A stretch of 64,000 nt of DNA from Lachnospiraceae bacterium (GTDB lineage Bacteria; Bacillota; Clostridia; Lachnospirales; Lachnospiraceae), in the NCBI GenBank assembly GCA_017427685.1, contig JAFRSH010000014.1:1-64000 (forward strand), in the 5' to 3' direction. Made by a program: the position numbers and the translations under genes. The first letter of the stretch is position 1; each line of letters begins with the position of its first letter. The notes beneath the pieces were generated by a model. That model was given only the letters and a program-made list of their open reading frames with translations. It was not told where the DNA came from and ran no database searches. Below are positions 16,815-23,427 of this stretch, piece by piece.

Positions 16815-17558
16815 ATGAAAGGTTCAAAAAGTATTTTGAAACTTGTCGTACTCTCTATGCTGGTCGCTTTGGGTGTCGTGATCTCCCCCATCCTGCGCGT
16901 AGAGGGTATGTGTCCCATGGCGCACTTTATAAACATCGTGTGCTCGGTTTTCATGGGACCGTGGTATTCGCTTTTGTGCGCAACGCTTATAGGCATAATC
17001 CGCATGACCGCCATGGGGATCCCGCCGCTCGCCCTTACGGGTGCGGTGTTCGGAGCGCTGCTTTCGGGTCTTGCGTACCGACTGTTTAAAGGCAGGATCA
17101 TTTTTGCGGTTCTCGGCGAGATCATCGGAACCGGTATCATAGGCGCGATCGTATCGTATCCTGTTATGGACCTGATCATGGGCAAAGAAGGACTCAGTCT
17201 CTTCTTTTACGTGCCCTCGTTTATCTGCGGAACGCTGATCGGAGGCAGTATCGCGTACTTCTTCCTGAGAAAGCTCGCCGATGCGGGACTTCTCATGAGA
17301 CTTCAGGACAAGCTCGGATCGCCCGTATATGCGGACAAGAGAACGATCCTTTCGACAGCGATCACAATAGCGGCTTTCGGTGCGATACTTTTCGTGGTGT
17401 TCGGCCTGATCCCGGGGATCTTCGGGATCGAAGAGGGAACGACAGGGAACACTGTCTTCAGGATCCTCTCATACGCAGCTATCGCGCTCGCGGTAGTGAC
17501 TGCGGCGGTTTATTATGTGGTGATGAAAGTGAAATATAAGGATTCCGAAACAGCATGA
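16815..17558 (+). CDS. thiW: ThiW family thiazole transporter S-component
   Basis: The 247-residue membrane protein starts MKGSKSILKLVVLSMLVALG after AGAGGTGA. Its ISPILRVEGMCPMAHFINIV segment is the hallmark of ThiW, the substrate-binding subunit of energy-coupling-factor transporters thought to take up the thiazole moiety of thiamine. Six spans are visible. The family is usually about 165-190 residues; here about 60 extra residues, including another two spans (TILSTAITIAAFGAILFVVF and a C-terminal helix), are appended. It is the first gene after the TPP riboswitch and sits with thiM, consistent with thiazole salvage. The shared ECF energising module is not in the window. Confidence 0.88.
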   Translation: MKGSKSILKLVVLSMLVALGVVISPILRVEGMCPMAHFINIVCSVFMGPWYSLLCATLIGIIRMTAMGIPPLALTGAVFGALLSGLAYRLFKGRIIFAVLGEIIGTGIIGAIVSYPVMDLIMGKEGLSLFFYVPSFICGTLIGGSIAYFFLRKLADAGLLMRLQDKLGSPVYADKRTILSTAITIAAFGAILFVVFGLIPGIFGIEEGTTGNTVFRILSYAAIALAVVTAAVYYVVMKVKYKDSETA

Positions 17559-17795
17559 GAACATGAAATGAAAAAGTCGGGAATTATCAAATAGAGATTT
17601 TTGACTAAGAAATGTGCGGTCGGTTCGGAAAACATGAAGAAAGTATAAAAACGGGAAATCGGCCCGAGGATGTTAAAAGAGAGGCTGACAGAAAACGGGT
17701 TGTCGGGTTCACAATCATAAAAGAAAGATGACAACAAAACGAGCAATTGGCCGGAAGATATAAATAGATAATTTGGACGGAGAAAGGGGGCAGTC

Positions 17796-18620
17796 ATGTC
17801 GGGAAGCAATAACAGTACTTCGGGGATCGGGGAATTGTTTGCGGCTTTGAATGAAAAGCGCCCCCTGATCCACTGCATTACAAATCCTATTTCGATAACA
17901 AAATGTGCAAACGCGATCCTGGCACTCGGTGCCCGGCCGATGATGGCAGAGCATCCCGAGGAGGCACCTGTCATCACGAGGACCGCCGGAGCACTGATGA
18001 TAAACTTCGGGAATCTGACCGAAGCAAGGGTGACGTCGATGAAACTCAGCCTTGAGGCTGCTAAACAGGCAGGCGTGAAAGTGTGCCTCGATGTTTGCGG
18101 TGCGGCGTGCCTTGAAAACAGAAGAAGTCTTGCACTTTCGTTCATAAAGGAGTTTTCTCCGGAGATAGTTAAAGGTAATTATTCCGAGATCATGGCGCTT
18201 TCGCGATCAGACTACAGCAGTAGTGGGGTAGACAGTGACGGGAAGATCACGGAAGAAGAGATGATAAGTGTTGCGCCCTCGCTTGCAGCAATGTACGGAG
18301 TTACGGTTCTTGCGAGCGGAAAAACGGATATCATTGCCGATTCGGGCAGGATATGCCTTGTCAGAAACGGGAACGAGCAGCTTTCGCGGGTTGTAGGAAC
18401 GGGCTGCATGCAAGGTGCGATCGCCGCGACATTTTTGTCGCAAAGAAGCGGGTTTGAGGCGGCGACAGATGCGGCACTTGTACTCGGGATCTGCGGGGAA
18501 CGCGCAAGGACAAGAGGATGGCTCGGATCGTTTGATGTCAGGGTCATGAACGAACTCTCGTCGATCACACCGAAGATCATCCGCAAAAAAGCGGACATAG
18601 TTTACATCGAAAAGAGATAA
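17796..18620 (+). CDS. thiM: Hydroxyethylthiazole kinase
   Basis: The 274-residue protein aligns with ThiM throughout: PLIHCITNPISITKCANAIL at the substrate site, GARPMMAEHPEEA, VKGNYSEIMAL, and the ATP-site VVGTGCMQGA with the conserved Cys204. It phosphorylates 4-methyl-5-hydroxyethylthiazole so that salvaged thiazole can be used by ThiE. The ATG follows GAAAGGGGG. The 237 bases before it, after thiW, hold no gene that I can support. Downstream, a second copy of its last residues is found just before thiE. Confidence 0.95.
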   Translation: MSGSNNSTSGIGELFAALNEKRPLIHCITNPISITKCANAILALGARPMMAEHPEEAPVITRTAGALMINFGNLTEARVTSMKLSLEAAKQAGVKVCLDVCGAACLENRRSLALSFIKEFSPEIVKGNYSEIMALSRSDYSSSGVDSDGKITEEEMISVAPSLAAMYGVTVLASGKTDIIADSGRICLVRNGNEQLSRVVGTGCMQGAIAATFLSQRSGFEAATDAALVLGICGERARTRGWLGSFDVRVMNELSSITPKIIRKKADIVYIEKR

Positions 18621-18668
18621 AACCTGAAAAAACAGGTGCCGGTTAGGCAGAACAGGGATGTAGCTGAA

Positions 18669-18701
18669 AAAGCAGATGTTATATATATAGAAAAGGAATG
18701 A
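18669..18701 (+). pseudogene. Duplicated thiM C-terminal tail
   Basis: The bases encode KADVIYIEKE and a stop, in the same relative frame as the authentic thiM end KADIVYIEKR at 18588-18620, with an offset of exactly 81 bp. Most differences are at third codon positions, as between homologous genes. It overlaps the start codon of thiE (18698). It looks like the leftover end of another thiM copy. With only 10 residues, chance cannot be wholly excluded. Confidence 0.5.
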
Positions 18702-19357
18702 GCATGGGAAATTTCGAGGACAGGAAAACAGATTACACGCTGTATTTCATCACCGATACCACATATGCGTCGGTAGACGAAATGATAGAACGTGTGGACG
18801 CTGCGATCAGAGGCGGAGCCGCGATCGTGCAGTTGCGCGAGAAAGACCGCGGTACACGCGAGTATATTGAGATCGCGACACGAGTGCATGAGGTCACAAA
18901 GAAAGCGGGAGTTCCGCTCATCATCGACGACAGGCTTGACGTAGCGCTCGCCATAGGAGCAGAGGGTGTGCATGTCGGAAGCAGTGATATGCCGGTTGAC
19001 GATGTCAGAAGGATCGCCGATAAGGTTGCGGGCAAGGACTTCATCGTCGGAGCAACGGCCAAGACAGTGCCTGCGGCGCTTGACGCCTTCAAGAAGGGAG
19101 CCGACTATCTCGGCTGCGGCGCGATCTATCCCACGACCACTCATGTTAAAACAACGATCACTTCGACAGACACGCTCCGCGATATCTGTGCGGCTGTTCC
19201 GATCCCGGTGTACGCCATCGGAGGGCTGAATGCGGATAATCTCGAGGTATTGCGCGGGATACCGATCGCAGGAGTGTGCGTGGTTTCGGCGATCATGAAG
19301 GCGGCGGATCCGGAAGGCGCGGCCGTAAAGCTGCTTTCGAGAATTAGGGAGCTCTGA
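18698..19357 (+). CDS. thiE: Thiamine phosphate synthase
   Basis: The 219-residue TIM-barrel protein has the ThiE motifs in order: YFITD, AIVQLREKD, PLIIDDRLDVAL, GVHVGSSDMP, IVGATAKT, YLGCGAIYPTTTHV and the phosphate-binding PVYAIGGLNADN. It joins HMP pyrophosphate with thiazole phosphate to give thiamine phosphate. The start codon is at 18698 (AAAAGG before it); a second ATG at 18704 is equally possible. Its last codons form the first unit of a 15-bp tandem repeat. Confidence 0.95.
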   Translation: MSMGNFEDRKTDYTLYFITDTTYASVDEMIERVDAAIRGGAAIVQLREKDRGTREYIEIATRVHEVTKKAGVPLIIDDRLDVALAIGAEGVHVGSSDMPVDDVRRIADKVAGKDFIVGATAKTVPAALDAFKKGADYLGCGAIYPTTTHVKTTITSTDTLRDICAAVPIPVYAIGGLNADNLEVLRGIPIAGVCVVSAIMKAADPEGAAVKLLSRIREL

Positions 19358-19408
19358 ATTTGGGAGTTCTGAATTTGGAATCTTTGAATTTGAAATCTCT
19401 GACTTGGG
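19349..19408 (+). repeat. Four 15-bp tandem repeats starting at the thiE stop
   Basis: The units are GAGCTCTGAATTTGG, GAGTTCTGAATTTGG, AATCTTTGAATTTGA and AATCTCTGACTTGGG. The first unit contains the last Glu-Leu codons and the stop of thiE, so the array arose by repeating the gene's own 3' end. Confidence 0.75.
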
Positions 19409-19494
19409 GATTACAGAGTAAGTCAGAGAGTATTGTATTTTGAAACTATAGAAGATGGCGTAGACGGTTTTTTGAAGACAGAGGAGTATCCACT

Positions 19495-20307
19495 ATGAAA
19501 ACAGCTCTTACGATAGCAGGCAGTGATAGTAGCGGCGGCGCAGGAATACAGGCGGACATTAAGACCATGACCATGAACGGCGTGTACGCCATGAGTGCTA
19601 TCACAGCTCTTACTGCGCAAAACACCATGGGTGTAACGGGGATCAGTGAAGTGACTCCCGAGTTTCTGAGGCTGCAGCTTGACGCGGTCTTTGACGACAT
19701 CTTTCCTGATGCTGTGAAAACAGGCATGGTCGCATCGACAGAACTGATTGAGACGATCGCGGATGTCCTTAAGGAAAGAGAGGCCCGAAACATAGTAGTC
19801 GATCCCGTCATGGTTGCAACAAGCGGCGCGAAGCTGCTGAGAGACGACGCGATCGAAGTGCTTGAGAAAAGACTGTTCCCACTCGCAGACGTGATCACTC
19901 CGAACATACCGGAGGCAGAGCTGATATCCGGACTTAGCATCGGAAGCCGTGATGACATGGAGAAAGCAGCCCGTTTGATCGGAGAGAAGTATGGGTGCTC
20001 CGTTCTCCTCAAGGGCGGTCACAGCATCAGTGACGCGAGCGATGTCCTTTACTCCGCGACCGGAAACCTGACCTGGTTCGAAGGCAAGCGCATCAACAAC
20101 CCCAACACCCACGGAACGGGATGCACACTTTCAAGCGCCATCGCATCCAACCTCGCGAAGGGCCTCGAACTCGAGGATTCCGTACGACGCGCTAAGGATT
20201 ACATTTCCGGAGCCCTTGCCGCAATGCTTGATCTCGGAAAGGGCAGCGGCCCGATGATGCACAACTTTATTCTTTTGAAGGAAGACGCTAAAGGCGGCGG
20301 AAAATAA
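19495..20307 (+). CDS. thiD: Hydroxymethylpyrimidine/phosphomethylpyrimidine kinase
   Basis: The 270-residue ribokinase-fold protein begins MKTALTIAGSDSSGGAGIQA, the HMP-binding signature. It contains VDPVMVATSGAKLL, TPNIPEAELI, VLLKGGHS and the anion-hole NTHGTGCTLSSAIASNLAKG. It phosphorylates HMP and HMP-P to HMP pyrophosphate, the partner of thiazole phosphate in the ThiE reaction. Length is standard. The final codons lie in the first unit of the 62-bp repeat array that fills the gap before thiC. The ribosome site before ATG 19495 is GAGGAG. Confidence 0.95.
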   Translation: MKTALTIAGSDSSGGAGIQADIKTMTMNGVYAMSAITALTAQNTMGVTGISEVTPEFLRLQLDAVFDDIFPDAVKTGMVASTELIETIADVLKEREARNIVVDPVMVATSGAKLLRDDAIEVLEKRLFPLADVITPNIPEAELISGLSIGSRDDMEKAARLIGEKYGCSVLLKGGHSISDASDVLYSATGNLTWFEGKRINNPNTHGTGCTLSSAIASNLAKGLELEDSVRRAKDYISGALAAMLDLGKGSGPMMHNFILLKEDAKGGGK

Positions 20308-20520
20308 AAATACACAAATCCCGCTGTACGAAAAAGATCAGAATGACAAATCAGGGCGGCGGAAAAAAGGGAAACGCAAATCCCGCTGTACGAAAAAGAT
20401 CAGAATGACAAATCAGGGCGGCGGAAAAAAGGGAAACGCAAATCCCGCTGTACGAAAAGGATCAGAGTGACAAATCAGGGCGGCGGAAAACAGGAACACA
20501 CAAATCCCGCTGTAAAAACG
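20293..20520 (+). repeat. 62-bp tandem repeat, nearly four copies, between thiD and thiC
   Basis: Units begin with GGCGGCGGAAAA at 20293, 20355, 20417 and 20479. The period is exactly 62 bp, units 2 and 3 are nearly identical, and unit 4 is cut short near 20520. Each contains AAATCCCGCTGTACGAAAA and GATCAGAATGACAAATCAGG. The first unit begins inside the last codons of thiD. A 62-bp period shifts frame each time, so this is not a coding repeat. Confidence 0.85.
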
Positions 20521-20570
20521 GGCGGAGAAAAAAAGCAGGCTCGGCGAGAAAAATAAAAAGGAGATAATAC

Positions 20571-21887
20571 ATGAGCACTCAAACAAGAAACTACACAACC
20601 CAAATGGACGCTGCCCGCCGTGGCATCATCACCCCGGAGATGAAAGCGGTAGCCGCCAAGGAGTACCGCAGCGAAGAGGAGATCCGCGACCTCGTAGCAC
20701 GCGGTCAGGTCGCTATCTGCGCCAACAAGCTTCATACCTGCATCGAACCGAACGGCGTCGGCTCAATGCTTCGTACCAAGATCAATGTCAATCTCGGAGT
20801 TTCGAGAGATTGCAAGGACTATAACATCGAGATGCAGAAGGTCATGGCGGCCGTTGATCTCGGAGCCGAGGCTATCATGGATCTTTCGTCGCATGGCGAC
20901 ACCCAGCCCTTCAGAAGAAAGCTTACTTCCGAGTGTCCTGCGATGATCGGAACCGTGCCTGTTTATGACGCTGTCATCCATTACCAGCGTGACCTCGCAA
21001 CCCTCACTGCCAAGGACCTTATCGACGTTGTTAGGCTTCATGCCGAGGACGGCGTTGATTTCGTGACTCTTCATTGCGGTATCACAAGGAAGACGATCGA
21101 GCAGATCAAGAAACATAAGCGTAAGATGAATATCGTATCGCGCGGTGGTTCGCTAATCTTTGCATGGATGTGCATGACAGGCGAGGAGAATCCTTTCTAT
21201 GAGTATTTCGACGAGATCCTCGAAATCTGCCGTGAGTATGACGTGACGATCTCGCTCGGTGATGCATGCAGACCCGGATGTCTTGCCGACGCTACCGATG
21301 TTTGCCAGATCGAGGAGCTTGTGCGTCTCGGTGAGCTCACAAAGCGTGCATGGGAGAAGGACGTTCAGGTCATGATCGAAGGTCCCGGACATATGCCTCT
21401 CGATCAGATCGAGGCCAACATGAAGGTTCAGCAGACCATCTGTCTGGGCGCACCCTTCTATGTGCTCGGACCCCTTGTTACCGACATCGCACCCGGATAC
21501 GATCACATCACGAGCGCTATCGGCGGAGCGATCGCTGCATCCGCAGGTGCTGCATTCCTTTGCTACGTTACACCCGCCGAGCATCTCGCACTCCCCAATG
21601 TTGATGATGTTAAGCAGGGTATCATCGCTTCCAGGATCGCGGCTCACGCTGCCGATATCGCCAAGAAGATCCCTCATGCGCGTGATATCGACGACGCAAT
21701 GGCTGACGCCCGCAGGACTTTCGACTGGGAGAAGCAGTGGGAATGCGCCATCGATCCCGAAACCGCCAAGGCCATCCGTGACGACCGTGCTCCCGAGCAT
21801 GATGACAGCTGCTCGATGTGCGGTAAGTTCTGTGCTGTCCGCAGTATGAATAAGGCGCTTGCAGGTGAGTATATCGACATTCTGTAA
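20571..21887 (+). CDS. thiC: Phosphomethylpyrimidine synthase (radical SAM, HMP-P synthase)
   Basis: The 438-residue protein is full-length ThiC in its shorter bacterial form. It starts [20 protein letters not shown] after AAAAGGAG and includes [37 protein letters not shown] and [20 protein letters not shown]. The C-terminal [4Fe-4S] motif CSMCGKFC has C414, C417 and C421. It converts aminoimidazole ribotide to HMP phosphate. It is the last gene of the TPP-controlled cluster. An 80-bp second copy of its 3' end lies exactly 700 bp downstream. Confidence 0.97.
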   Translation: MSTQTRNYTTQMDAARRGIITPEMKAVAAKEYRSEEEIRDLVARGQVAICANKLHTCIEPNGVGSMLRTKINVNLGVSRDCKDYNIEMQKVMAAVDLGAEAIMDLSSHGDTQPFRRKLTSECPAMIGTVPVYDAVIHYQRDLATLTAKDLIDVVRLHAEDGVDFVTLHCGITRKTIEQIKKHKRKMNIVSRGGSLIFAWMCMTGEENPFYEYFDEILEICREYDVTISLGDACRPGCLADATDVCQIEELVRLGELTKRAWEKDVQVMIEGPGHMPLDQIEANMKVQQTICLGAPFYVLGPLVTDIAPGYDHITSAIGGAIAASAGAAFLCYVTPAEHLALPNVDDVKQGIIASRIAAHAADIAKKIPHARDIDDAMADARRTFDWEKQWECAIDPETAKAIRDDRAPEHDDSCSMCGKFCAVRSMNKALAGEYIDIL

Positions 21888-21976
21888 AAGACAGGAAGAA
21901 ATTGCTTTCGTTTCTCAAAGAAGGTATTATAGAAACATGTTCTTGATGATCAAGCTATTTAAAAGTGAGGTATGGA

Positions 21977-22483
21977 ATGTCAAAGATCAAAACAGCGGTA
22001 CATGACCTTAACATGTTGAACAGCAGATGTCCGAACTGCGGAACGGCTTTTTCGGAAGTGACGTATTACACTGCAGTTCCGGATCCGACGAAACCCGGAG
22101 TCTATCAGGGGCTTTCAAAACGCACAGGAGGCTTCTGCAGGGTTTGTGATAAGGAGAGAAAAAAGAAAAGGATCCCCTTCATGTCGGTTGTCGCTGTGAT
22201 CGGAGCCGCCCTCCTTGTTTTTGGGATCCTGGTGTTTACCGGTGCGGTTGCTTTTTACGATCCGGATATCTTGGGAATGTTGTTTATGCTTGCGGGCGGA
22301 ATGCTGATATTTGTGATGGCAATCCTGACCATCGAAATATTGGTGGAAAAGCCGACTTCGGAGATCAATAACATAAAGCTTTACTTCACATTCCTCGGTG
22401 CGCTCAACCGTCAGAAAGAGCGTGACCTGAAGCTTACGTATTTCTCTCCACAGCAGGCAGGTAATCTGTACAGAAAATTTTAA
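21977..22483 (+). CDS. Zinc-ribbon membrane protein of unknown function
   Basis: The 168-residue protein starts at ATG 21977 after AAGTGAGG. The cytoplasmic N-terminal part has two cysteine pairs, CPNCG (about residue 18) and CRVCD (about residue 53), a likely zinc ribbon. A basic patch (KERKKKRIP) and two membrane spans (about 67-88 and 98-122) follow, then a C-terminal domain of about 45 residues. I do not recognise the family. It sits between the intact thiC and the orphan thiC tail, so it may have arrived with whatever event split them. Confidence 0.65.
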   Translation: MSKIKTAVHDLNMLNSRCPNCGTAFSEVTYYTAVPDPTKPGVYQGLSKRTGGFCRVCDKERKKKRIPFMSVVAVIGAALLVFGILVFTGAVAFYDPDILGMLFMLAGGMLIFVMAILTIEILVEKPTSEINNIKLYFTFLGALNRQKERDLKLTYFSPQQAGNLYRKF

Positions 22484-22507
22484 CTTGACAGAAAAGGGAT
22501 GCATGTT

Positions 22508-22587
22508 GCTGCTCGATGTGCGGTAAGTTCTGTGCTGTCCGCAGTATGAACAAGGCGCTTGCAGGAGAGTACATAGATATCTTATAA
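22508..22587 (+). pseudogene. Orphan thiC 3' end (Fe-S motif tail)
   Basis: These 80 bases repeat 21808-21887, the thiC end, at an offset of exactly 700 bp. They encode the same [20 protein letters not shown] and then YIDIL with a stop. All differences from the intact copy are synonymous (for example AAT/AAC, GGT/GGA, CTG/TTA). No upstream thiC sequence precedes it. It is the tail of a diverged thiC copy left by recombination or deletion. Confidence 0.85.
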
Positions 22588-22625
22588 TAGGGACAAACTA
22601 TCCTGAATTCTATGGGGAGGGCAGA

Positions 22626-23387
22626 ATGAAGAAGATATTTCTTATCGGGAAACTCAACGAAGTGTTGAAAAATGTCGATCAGACGCTTGCCAAGCACTTT
22701 CATGTCCAGATCTGCGACCTGCGTAAGGATACAGTCGAGGGAATGCTTAAGGTGGTTGAACCGAGCCTTGTTATCATCAGCCTCGTAGGCGCCGACACTC
22801 CCGACATGAATCTGTTCATCACGCTTTCGAAGGATTATGCCAGAACTCCTGTCCTCACCATCGGCACGGAAGCCGAAATGAAGATTTTTTCCAAGTATTA
22901 TGACAGGCGACAGTTTGAAAACCTCATCAGACCTTTGAGCAATAACGACCTCCTCTCTGCGGTATGCAGGAGATTGGAGCTCGTGTGTACCGAGAAGAAC
23001 GGTAACACCGTTATTTGCGACGCGAGCACAAAGAAGAACGTGCTTGTTGTGGATGACAACCCCGTTACCATCCGCGCGATCAAAGGGATGCTTGAGAACG
23101 ATTTTGCAGTGACCATCGCCACTTCGGGCGCACAGGCCATGACTGCGATCGGCAAACGTCGCCCCGATTGTATACTTCTTGATTATGAAATGCCGGTCTG
23201 CGACGGAAGACAGACTCTCGAGATGATCAGAGCCGATGAAGAACTCAGCAGCATACCGGTAATATTCCTGACCGCGGTCAGGGACAAGGAACACATCGAA
23301 AAGGTTCTGTCGTTACGCCCTCAGGGCTATCTTCTCAAGCCTTCTTCCAAAGATAACCTTATCGCTAAGATCAACGAAGTCATCTGA
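22626..23387 (+). CDS. Two-domain response regulator (degenerate plus functional receiver)
   Basis: The 253-residue protein has two CheY-like domains. The first (about 1-125) lacks the acidic pocket and phospho-Asp (SLVIISLVGADTP). The second (about 136-253) is complete: VLVVDDNP, phospho-Asp D186 in ILLDYEMPVCDG, FLTA, and K in YLLKPSS. There is no DNA-binding or enzymatic output domain. It probably acts as a phosphorelay intermediate or an adaptor for the two hybrid kinases just downstream. The start follows GGGGAGGGC. It is 40 bp ahead of the first kinase gene. Confidence 0.85.
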   Translation: MKKIFLIGKLNEVLKNVDQTLAKHFHVQICDLRKDTVEGMLKVVEPSLVIISLVGADTPDMNLFITLSKDYARTPVLTIGTEAEMKIFSKYYDRRQFENLIRPLSNNDLLSAVCRRLELVCTEKNGNTVICDASTKKNVLVVDDNPVTIRAIKGMLENDFAVTIATSGAQAMTAIGKRRPDCILLDYEMPVCDGRQTLEMIRADEELSSIPVIFLTAVRDKEHIEKVLSLRPQGYLLKPSSKDNLIAKINEVI

Positions 23388-23427
23388 GTGGATTATCTGA
23401 AGGCATGGTGTGAAAGAGAGGGTTATT

